A stretch of DNA of 7,346 nt from an uncultured Sulfurimonas sp. (GTDB taxonomy: Bacteria > Campylobacterota > Campylobacteria > Campylobacterales > Sulfurimonadaceae). The notes below the pieces were generated by a model. The model made no database searches. It saw only the letters and a program-made list of their open reading frames with translations, and had not been told where the DNA came from. This document shows positions 1-5,701 of this stretch, in pieces. The stretch covers positions 1 through 7,346 of the forward strand of contig CALDOC010000210.1 of the NCBI GenBank assembly GCA_937914675.1, read 5' to 3'. Numbering within the stretch: position 1 is the first letter of the stretch; each line of letters opens with the position of its first letter. A program made the position numbers and the translations under genes.

Positions 1-1261
1 TAAAATCTTCGTCGTCTTTAATTAGGTCGTGTATTTTTTTTATGGTGTGGCTAATGGCCGTGTGATCTTTCATGCCGAAGTATTGCGCGAGCTGCGGCAT
101 CGTGTTTTGAGTGAGTTCGCGGCAAATGTAGATGGATATTCTTCTAGCGTAGACAATGTTTTTGCTTCGGCCTTTTGATTTTATCTCACTTGGCTTTATG
201 TTTAAATCTTTGGCGACGGTTTGCGTGATCGTCTCCATGTCGATGTTTGAACGATTTTCGCGCATTTGGTCTTTTAAGACGTTTTTGGTAAAGCTCAAAT
301 CTATGTCGACGTGCATCAGTTGTGAATAAGCGTGAAGCTTTGAGAGTATCCCCTCTATTTCACGAACGTTGCTGTCTATGACGGTGGCTATGTAGTTTAC
401 GATGTCTTTAGAGAGCACCACTTTATTGATTTCACATTTTTTTTCAATAATGGCTATTTTGGTTTCAAGTTCGGGAGGCTGAATGTCGGCGACGAGTCCC
501 CATTCAAAACGGCTTTGAAGCCTCGCTTCAAGTCCGCCGATTTTTTTTGGATGTTTGTCCGCCGTCAAGATGATCTGTTTGCCAGTTCCCTTCAACGCCT
601 CAAAGGTGTGAAAAAATTCCTCTTGTATTCCCTCTTTGTTGCTTAAAAATTGAATGTCGTCTATAAGCAAGACGTCGCATTTGCGATATTTTTCTTGAAA
701 GCGTTCCATGGTTTTATTTCTAACATGACGAATGAAGTCGTTTAAAAATTGTTCAACCGAAGTGTATATGACGACTTTTCCCTCATTTTGAAAAACGTTT
801 CCGGCCGCTTGCATAAGGTGAGTTTTGCCAAGCCCGACGCCGCCATATATAAAAAGAGGATTATAGACGTTTCCCGCGTTTTCACTGACGCTTTTTACCG
901 CCGCGTAAGCGAATTGGTTGGAACCACCAACCATGAAGTTTTCAAAAGTGTACGATTGGTTGAGTAGAGAGTTGGTAATTTTTTGTACGACAGGCGCATT
1001 GTTTTTTTTAACGTCGACTCTATTTTTAAGAGTTATTTGTATAATAACTTTTGATCCAGTTTGAACTTCAAAGATATGCGCGATTTTTTCACTGTATTTA
1101 TTTTTTATCCAGTTGATCACAATCGCGTTGTGAGCGTAAAAAATCGCCAAACCGCTAGTCGATTTTCTAATGTCGTAAGATAAATGTTTAATATATCTGT
1201 TATATTCCAGCTCGGTGATTTCTTCTTTGAGAGTGTTTAAAACTTGTTGACCTATATTCAC
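1..1261 (-). CDS. dnaA: Chromosomal replication initiator protein DnaA (3' end off the window)
   Basis: DnaA is the AAA+ ATPase that binds DnaA boxes, melts the origin and loads the replicative helicase. 420 codons are visible and the frame is still open at the left edge. Family members of this phylum are about 440 residues, so roughly 15-20 are missing. Numbered from GTG 1261: domain I about 1-80; a short linker 81-100; Walker A GGVGLGKT 140-147; Walker B LLIDDIQF 198-205; sensor I LTAD 232-235; arginine-finger region SRFEWGL from 250; sensor II REIEG 300-304; domain IV from about 340, with the DNA-binding signature DHTAISHT 399-406. I chose GTG 1261 because GAGG lies 6 bases upstream, and because MNIGQQVL then aligns with the usual MNPSQIL-like N-terminus. 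ATG 1273, four codons upstream, has only A-rich sequence before it and is the alternative. Three DnaA boxes lie just upstream. Confidence 0.97.
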   Translation of the reverse strand, partial: MNIGQQVLNTLKEEITELEYNRYIKHLSYDIRKSTSGLAIFYAHNAIVINWIKNKYSEKIAHIFEVQTGSKVIIQITLKNRVDVKKNNAPVVQKITNSLLNQSYTFENFMVGGSNQFAYAAVKSVSENAGNVYNPLFIYGGVGLGKTHLMQAAGNVFQNEGKVVIYTSVEQFLNDFIRHVRNKTMERFQEKYRKCDVLLIDDIQFLSNKEGIQEEFFHTFEALKGTGKQIILTADKHPKKIGGLEARLQSRFEWGLVADIQPPELETKIAIIEKKCEINKVVLSKDIVNYIATVIDSNVREIEGILSKLHAYSQLMHVDIDLSFTKNVLKDQMRENRSNIDMETITQTVAKDLNIKPSEIKSKGRSKNIVYARRISIYICRELTQNTMPQLAQYFGMKDHTAISHTIKKIHDLIKDDEDF

Positions 1262-1267
1262 ATAAAA

Positions 1268-1271
1268 CCTC
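1268..1271 (-). promoter_or_regulatory. Ribosome binding site that favours the GTG start of dnaA
   Basis: GAGG on the minus strand is separated by 6 bases from GTG at 1261-1259. The competing ATG at 1273-1271 overlaps this motif and is itself preceded by AAACAAAAAT, which has no Shine-Dalgarno match. The site therefore supports GTG as the real start. This is a motif-level argument only. Confidence 0.5.
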
Positions 1272-1286
1272 ATATTTTTGTTTATA

Positions 1287-1295
1287 TGTGAATAA
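1287..1295 (-). promoter_or_regulatory. DnaA box TTATTCACA nearest dnaA
   Basis: Perfect TTATTCACA on the minus strand, 25 bases before the GTG start. It overlaps a candidate -10 element (1292-1297), so DnaA bound here could repress its own gene. The sequence match is direct; the regulatory role is inferred. Confidence 0.7.
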
Positions 1296-1300
1296 TATCA
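1292..1300 (-). promoter_or_regulatory. Possible extended -10 promoter element of dnaA
   Basis: On the minus strand TGATATTAT reads as an extended -10, TGnTATTAT, with 5 of 6 matches to TATAAT. It lies about 31 bases before the GTG start, which would give a 5' leader of roughly 20-25 bases. There is no convincing -35 box, but in this phylum -35 regions are usually just T-rich. The DnaA box at 1287-1295 overlaps it. In such A/T-rich DNA a chance match is quite possible, and dnaA may also be read through from the chemoreceptor gene. Confidence 0.3.
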
Positions 1301-1329
1301 ATTTAATCCATAAAATGGGGTTAAAAATA

Positions 1330-1338
1330 TGTGAATAA
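1330..1338 (-). promoter_or_regulatory. DnaA box TTATTCACA, middle of the cluster
   Basis: Perfect TTATTCACA on the minus strand, in the same orientation as its neighbours. It starts 43 bases from the dnaA-proximal box and 23 bases from the distal box. Confidence 0.7.
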
Positions 1339-1352
1339 GTAAATATTGTTTA

Positions 1353-1361
1353 CGTGAATAA
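1353..1361 (-). promoter_or_regulatory. DnaA box TTATTCACG next to the chemoreceptor stop codon
   Basis: TTATTCACG on the minus strand keeps the TTCAC core with G in place of A at the last base. It begins two bases after the TAA of the upstream chemoreceptor gene, so the cluster fills the intergenic gap from edge to edge. Confidence 0.6.
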
Positions 1362-1362
1362 C

Positions 1363-2481
1363 TTATTTTTGGTATCTAAAAGATTTCTCTTCTTCTAGCA
1401 TGTCTCTTAATACGTCGACAACTTTGATAGAGGCTTTTTCCGCCGCGTTGAAATAGGTCATGACATTTTGAGACTCTTGCGTGCAAGTGCCTTTTTGAAC
1501 GCAATCAACGGCTTTTTTGATATTTTCATGAACCTCTTTATGTGGCGCGGCCATTTTATTGTAACTTGCGCATCTGCCAAATTTTTCTTTACCCGCTCCC
1601 TCCAAATACCACTTTCCAAGTCTACATTCATTGTCTGAAGCGAAATGTCCACTCGCGCTTCCCGTAAATACCGTTTTGTACCCATGAGATTTAAACACCA
1701 AATGGTCCAATTTACTTAAAACCATAAAAACGGCGTTAGTAATGTCTTTAGTTTCGATTGCTATTATTTTAGAATTATTTGACAATAATTTCATTTTCTC
1801 TTGAAAAACGTTCATCTGTTCATTTGAGTGTTGAGATAATTTTTCCATGGATTGAGAGTGTTCATGCACTTCTTGAGTATTTTGTTTTAAAGAAGAGACG
1901 GACATTTCTACTTCGCTTGTAGCCTTTTGAGTGCGTTCGGCTAGTTTTCTCACTTCATCCGCCACAACGGCAAAACCACGGCCATGCTCACCCGCGCGGG
2001 CAGCTTCAATGGCCGCGTTTAAAGCCAAAAGATTGGTTTGGTCAGATATGTCTTTGATAAGAGTAATGACGTTTGCGATGCTTTCAACGTTTGCGTTTAA
2101 CGTATTTACCTGTTCATAAGTGCTAGAAATATGTTCAAGCAGTGAACCCATCGTACTGGTCAACGTGCCTATCTCAAGAGTGCAAGCTCCTGAATGTTCA
2201 TTATTTTCTTGGTTTCTTTTATCTACGTCTTCTAACGCTTCTAAGTTAGACTCTAAATCATTTTGAATAATTTTCAAATCTCTATCGCATCCATCCGTTA
2301 AACCATGAGTGAGAGATTTTATAAGATCGTTCATGACTTTATTGCTATCGGCGTATCTCGCTTGTTTTTCTAGCTCTAAATTTTTTTGTTCCAACTTTTC
2401 TATTTTTGTTAAAAGAGAGTTGTTTTCTTGAGTTTTAACTCTTAAATCCTCTTCTAGTTGTTTATTATTTGAAAAAAACAT
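1363..2481 (-). CDS. Cytosolic methyl-accepting chemotaxis protein with C-terminal CZB zinc-binding domain (TlpD-like)
   Basis: A soluble 372-residue chemoreceptor that should signal through CheW/CheA to the flagellar motor. Residues 7-45 form a charged coiled coil. The MCP signalling hairpin follows, with its conserved tip around 146-184 (DQTNLLALNAAIEAARAGEH, then GRGFAVVADEVRKLAERT). Residues 257-325 form a CZB domain with the H-C-H-H zinc ligands H260, C286 (in CRLGKWYLEG), H314 and H318. There is no signal peptide, membrane helix or C-terminal methylesterase-binding pentapeptide. The same layout is found in Helicobacter TlpD, a cytosolic receptor linked to energy, redox and oxidant responses; the ligand here is unknown. 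Extra cysteines at 64, 100, 304, 327 and 333 are also visible. AAGGA at 2491-2487, 5 bases before ATG 2481, supports the start. The gene has its own likely promoter and ends two bases before the first DnaA box. Confidence 0.95.
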   Translation of the reverse strand: MFFSNNKQLEEDLRVKTQENNSLLTKIEKLEQKNLELEKQARYADSNKVMNDLIKSLTHGLTDGCDRDLKIIQNDLESNLEALEDVDKRNQENNEHSGACTLEIGTLTSTMGSLLEHISSTYEQVNTLNANVESIANVITLIKDISDQTNLLALNAAIEAARAGEHGRGFAVVADEVRKLAERTQKATSEVEMSVSSLKQNTQEVHEHSQSMEKLSQHSNEQMNVFQEKMKLLSNNSKIIAIETKDITNAVFMVLSKLDHLVFKSHGYKTVFTGSASGHFASDNECRLGKWYLEGAGKEKFGRCASYNKMAAPHKEVHENIKKAVDCVQKGTCTQESQNVMTYFNAAEKASIKVVDVLRDMLEEEKSFRYQK

Positions 2482-2597
2482 TTAAATCCTTATATGTTAG
2501 TATGATAATATTATATAATAAATACTATAAAAAAAAATATTAGATTTTTACAAGAGGAGCTTAACCTAGCGCCATTGAGAGTTGATTGTAGCTTTTT
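2482..2597. other. Intergenic gap between the HDOD and chemoreceptor genes
   Basis: This 116-base gap holds the promoter described above on its chemoreceptor side. On the HDOD side there are two weak inverted repeats: GAGTTG/CAACTC (2579-2584 with 2601-2606, 16-base loop, reaching into the HDOD gene end), and GGCGCT/AGCTCC (2573-2556, one mismatch, 6-base loop, only a poor T-rich tail on the minus strand). Either could attenuate transcription of the kinase operon, but neither is a strong intrinsic terminator. No small gene is seen. Confidence 0.4.
2487..2515 (-). promoter_or_regulatory. Likely sigma-70 promoter -10 and ribosome binding site of the chemoreceptor gene
   Basis: On the minus strand a perfect TATAAT (2515-2510) follows a T-run (about 2539-2529) at the place where Campylobacterota promoters carry T-rich sequence instead of a -35 box. 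AAGGA (2491-2487) is the Shine-Dalgarno sequence, 5 bases from ATG. The predicted leader is about 20-25 bases. No sigma-28 or sigma-54 flagellar promoter motif is apparent. The chemoreceptor is therefore probably transcribed separately from the kinase genes before it. Confidence 0.5.
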
Positions 2598-3377
2598 TTA
2601 CAACTCTTTCGTAATAATTTCAATTGATTTTTTAAATAATTCTGCATTCAAATGATACTTTTTGACAAGTTCATAAGAGTCTTGGATATTTTGTTCATCC
2701 AAGATGGATTCAGTATTGATAATATTCAACAGTATGCTCAATATTTTTTCTTCAATGCTTTTCGGTTCAATAATGTTTTTTAAGGTGTTGGTAAATTCAT
2801 CATTAAACAACCATTGTTTAAACAAAATTGAAGCGATATTGTAACTATTTGTGTCAAATAATTTTTTTTCCGCTTCTATAACGTTTAAATTGGACGATAT
2901 CATTTTAAATTCTTGTGAAAGATTATTTTTTAAAATGGCGTTTGCCATTACAATCTTTCCACACTCCATCAAAAAAGCCAATGAGGATAAAGATTGTAAG
3001 TCTATATTTTCATTTTTCAGCCACAAGTTTATAAACTTCACTCTAAGCGTAGATATTTTGTCAAACTGTTCCAATGATATATTGTAGGGTGACAAGTCTA
3101 AAGGAAAAGATTTTTTCAAAACCACCGCCATTAATATGCCTCTAATAATTGTTGTTCCCAGTAGAGTTACAGCTTGAGATATAGATATTATTCTATTGTT
3201 CAATCCATAATAAGGAGAGTTGACAAGTTTTAAAATATTTGCGCATAACATAGGTTCCTCTTCAAGGAGCTTTGTTAATTTTTTTGTGTTAATGTCGTTT
3301 TGCGAGTAGAGCAGCTGTATTTTGGCAATGCTCGCGGGAAGATTTGGAAATGAAGTTGGTATTGTCACTTTATTCAT
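2598..3377 (-). CDS. Stand-alone HDOD domain protein
   Basis: A 259-residue protein that is mostly an HDOD domain, a helical fold related to HD phosphohydrolases but lacking their catalytic His-Asp pair. Family features seen, numbered from ATG 3377: the N-terminal LPASIAKI (13-20); the stretch EEEPMLCANILKLVNSPYYG (39-58); ISISQAVTLLG (64-74); and LMECGKI (136-142), where active HD proteins have HD before xGK. There is no attached GGDEF, EAL or receiver domain and no membrane helix. HDOD proteins act in signalling, and in Campylobacter one is needed for motility, but the mechanism is poorly known. ATG 3377 overlaps the last 8 bases of the upstream kinase gene (ATGAATAA), suggesting translational coupling, with a weak AGAG 6 bases upstream. 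TTG 3383 is a possible but less likely start. The role downstream of the kinases is inferred from this overlap. Confidence 0.88.
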   Translation of the reverse strand: MNKVTIPTSFPNLPASIAKIQLLYSQNDINTKKLTKLLEEEPMLCANILKLVNSPYYGLNNRIISISQAVTLLGTTIIRGILMAVVLKKSFPLDLSPYNISLEQFDKISTLRVKFINLWLKNENIDLQSLSSLAFLMECGKIVMANAILKNNLSQEFKMISSNLNVIEAEKKLFDTNSYNIASILFKQWLFNDEFTNTLKNIIEPKSIEEKILSILLNIINTESILDEQNIQDSYELVKKYHLNAELFKKSIEIITKEL

Positions 3378-5700
3378 TTTCAACTCTGATCAATGTGTCG
3401 CATATGAGGTTTACGTCATTTTTGTTAAACACTCCAACGATGTTGCTTGATTCTTGTATGTGTTGGACTAGTTTAAAATCATCTTCGGCTGAGATAATAT
3501 ATATTGGGATGTTAATTTTGTTCGTTTCCATAAAAGATAATATTTCAGAGCTAACTCCATCCACTAAAAAGAAGTCTAATATTATTTTATAATAAAAATG
3601 CGTTTCAAGAAGTTCTTTTGCTTTGCTTATGGAGTTTGTAACGGTCAAGTTGAATTCTGAATTTAGTTTGTTGACTAAAATATCTACGTATTCTGGGCTA
3701 TCTTCGACAATAAGTAGTTTTTTAGCCTCGTCTTTTTCCGAGGCAAACATCTCTATTTTTGTAATATCGTTTGTTATTGGTAAAGAAAAGTGAAAACATG
3801 TTCCTTCTCCCTCTTCGCTTTGTATCCAAATATGTCCGTCATGCAGGTCCTCAATGATTCGTTTTGTTATTACGAGACCTAGACCGGTTCCTTTGGAATT
3901 TGATTGTTCAGAGTTATTTATTTGAGTAAATGGAGTGAAAAGTTTTGAAATTGATTCTTTACTCATTCCAACGCCGGTATCGCAAACTGAGAGTACGTAC
4001 TCTTTGTTCGTTTCGTTAAAATCAACGTTAAATTTTACTTTACCATTTTTAGGAGTGAATTTAATGGCGTTGGAAATAATATTGATAAGCGCTTGTTTTA
4101 TAAGTTGAGAATCTATAAAAAGCGCTAGTGATATGTCTTGAGGCAGTTCTAAGGTTATATTTTTTTCATCCGCCAAAGGAGATAATATTATGGATATTTC
4201 TTTAGTTAAATCGGCTAGTAACTCCATTTTAGGATGAAATGAAATTTTACCCGCTTCAAGTTTCGCAAAGTCTAAGATGGTATTTACCAAAGTTAAAAGA
4301 TTTTTACCTGAAATTGATATTTTTTCTATGTAAGAACGCATCTTTTCAGGTATTTCAGGTCTCATTTGTAAGATTTGTGAAAAACCGATGATCGCGTTCA
4401 ACGGCGTTCTTAGTTCATGAGACATATTCGCTAAAAACATATCTTTTGAGCGGTTTGCAGACTCCGCTCTTTCGGCCAAGAGCAAGAGCGTATACTCTTT
4501 TTCTCTATTGATGATTGTAGTTTTTAAAATTTGTAAAAATACCTTTATGACGTCAAAAATGAAACTTTTGTAAGGAATGTTTTTTAGATCTACGTAGATG
4601 TAAAATTTGCTTGAATTTAAAGTAATTTCTTCAAAGATTTCATAGGTTTGAGTTGATTTTATTTTGGTGACCTGAGAGGATAAAATAATCCAAGAGAGAG
4701 CTTTTAAAGAATCGCTTACGAGTTTATCTATAAAATTAGCCAATTTTTCAGAATTGTTAAAAGGTATGTATTTAGTCTCATTTATGATGGATTCATATTT
4801 TTGTATAAACCTAATGCCAGAATTTACGCTTAAAAAAGTAATTGAAGAAGTCTGTTCATATGGTTTTCCAATATATTCAAATAACTCATTTGAAACCTGT
4901 TTTATTTTTTCTATTTGAAGAGATTGTTCATCTCTTGACATGTCGTTATCGATTAAATCATAGAGTTTATTCACGTTTTCATGATAAACATGATGATATT
5001 TATCTATATTTTCTATATCAAGATTAAACATGTCTAATCCAGTTGTTTGCGTTTTTAGTTTCTTAATGCTCTGATGAAAAGGGCATAAAGTAATTTGACT
5101 TGATGGCAAATCTTTACTGTATGGTTTGACTAATTGATTTTGCTCCCATGTACGAATCAATAATTCGCTTTTATTTTTATGAATAACCAACATTTCAAAC
5201 AAAGTCTCCAAAACCCATACTAAGTTTGTTTTATGATAGTTTGTTTGCAAATCAAGATTATTTCGATAATTTTCTTGAACGACAAGTTCAGCGATATGTA
5301 AAAATTTAAGAACTATTTTTAAATCTTTATTGAGCTGCATGTTTACTGACGCAATATCAATGATAGTTTGTTGCATGACGCTAAAAGCGGAGGCAATTAT
5401 ATATGGATTGAGTTTTATAGGAGATTGATTGTGAATATTTGAGATTTTTTCAAGAAGAGCGTCATCAAATTCGTCGTTGTATAAGGATACGATTAACTCT
5501 ATTCTTAATTTCTTTAGCATAGCTAAATGCGCTTTATCAAAAATATTGTCAAATTCTGAATTTGACAAAAAATAGTCATAAAATCTATCAACTATTAATG
5601 AGGCTAAAGACTCAATATAGACGCCCACTCTTTTTCTATCTTGATTAACTAATTGCGTTATGTTAAAACTTTTTAATATTGCTTCTAATTTAGCGCTCAT
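3370..5700 (-). CDS. Soluble hybrid histidine kinase: globin-coupled sensor, CZB-like region, HisKA, HATPase, receiver
   Basis: A 776-residue cytosolic hybrid sensor kinase. Numbering is from ATG 5700. Residues 15-145 match a globin-coupled sensor domain: VDRFYDYFL with candidate distal Tyr41, then SNIHNQSP with proximal haem ligand His90, then PYIIASAF. Residues about 170-250 look like a divergent CZB zinc site with H174, C206, H236 and H240, although the usual CxLGxW is CPFHQSI here. Residues 253-400 are unassigned. HisKA has NMSHELRTPLN with phospho-acceptor His428. The ATPase has the N-box SNAIKFTP (N544), the G1 box DTGVGM (574-579) and the G2 box GTGLGL (604-609). The receiver, from 660, has E666/D667, phospho-acceptor Asp709, S737 and Lys760 (followed by Asn rather than the usual Pro). 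It probably senses O2 or another haem ligand; zinc or redox input is inferred. It lies directly behind the PAS kinase and overlaps the HDOD gene. ATG 5709 is rejected because AAGGA abuts it. Confidence 0.92.
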   Translation of the reverse strand: MSAKLEAILKSFNITQLVNQDRKRVGVYIESLASLIVDRFYDYFLSNSEFDNIFDKAHLAMLKKLRIELIVSLYNDEFDDALLEKISNIHNQSPIKLNPYIIASAFSVMQQTIIDIASVNMQLNKDLKIVLKFLHIAELVVQENYRNNLDLQTNYHKTNLVWVLETLFEMLVIHKNKSELLIRTWEQNQLVKPYSKDLPSSQITLCPFHQSIKKLKTQTTGLDMFNLDIENIDKYHHVYHENVNKLYDLIDNDMSRDEQSLQIEKIKQVSNELFEYIGKPYEQTSSITFLSVNSGIRFIQKYESIINETKYIPFNNSEKLANFIDKLVSDSLKALSWIILSSQVTKIKSTQTYEIFEEITLNSSKFYIYVDLKNIPYKSFIFDVIKVFLQILKTTIINREKEYTLLLLAERAESANRSKDMFLANMSHELRTPLNAIIGFSQILQMRPEIPEKMRSYIEKISISGKNLLTLVNTILDFAKLEAGKISFHPKMELLADLTKEISIILSPLADEKNITLELPQDISLALFIDSQLIKQALINIISNAIKFTPKNGKVKFNVDFNETNKEYVLSVCDTGVGMSKESISKLFTPFTQINNSEQSNSKGTGLGLVITKRIIEDLHDGHIWIQSEEGEGTCFHFSLPITNDITKIEMFASEKDEAKKLLIVEDSPEYVDILVNKLNSEFNLTVTNSISKAKELLETHFYYKIILDFFLVDGVSSEILSFMETNKINIPIYIISAEDDFKLVQHIQESSNIVGVFNKNDVNLICDTLIRVENE

Positions 5701-5701
5701 G

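Larger units (their letters stand above)
1287..1361 (-). other. Cluster of three DnaA boxes upstream of dnaA (candidate origin element)
   Basis: On the minus strand the 101-base gap between the chemoreceptor gene and dnaA contains TTATTCACG (1361-1353), TTATTCACA (1338-1330) and TTATTCACA (1295-1287). All three point toward dnaA. Their starts are 23 and 43 bases apart, close to two and four helical turns, so they could lie on one face of the DNA. The sequence around them is very A/T-rich. Campylobacterota DnaA boxes share the TTCAC core, and several members have origin elements on one or both sides of dnaA. This cluster fits the upstream element. Whether it fires as an origin, or works with a second element beyond the left edge, cannot be seen here. 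Confidence 0.75.

Noticed and set aside
749..967. Plus-strand open frame of 72 codons inside dnaA
   Set aside because: It lies opposite the AAA+ core of dnaA, which is clearly coding on the minus strand; the translation resembles no family and has no ribosome binding site that I can see.
1458..1685. Minus-strand frame of 75 codons within the chemoreceptor gene
   Set aside because: It overlaps the CZB domain in another frame and is a shadow of that gene.
1931..2119. Plus-strand frame of 62 codons
   Set aside because: It is antisense to the most conserved part of the MCP signalling domain, where codon constraint often leaves the opposite strand open.
2556..2606. Inverted repeats after the HDOD gene as an intrinsic terminator
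   Set aside because: The stems are short or mismatched, one loop is 16 bases, and neither has a proper T-run on the 3' side, so I did not list a terminator.
2851..3087. Plus-strand frame of 78 codons
   Set aside because: It is antisense to the HDOD gene with no supporting motif.
3344..3592. Plus-strand frame of 82 codons across the HDOD/kinase junction
   Set aside because: It is antisense to the receiver domain and the HDOD start; no recognisable protein features.
4967..4975. TTATTCACG on the plus strand, resembling a DnaA box
   Set aside because: It is a single isolated match inside the hybrid kinase gene, far from the cluster, and is expected by chance in A/T-rich DNA.
4842..5027. Plus-strand frame of 61 codons
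   Set aside because: It is antisense to the CZB-like region of the hybrid kinase; no protein features support it.
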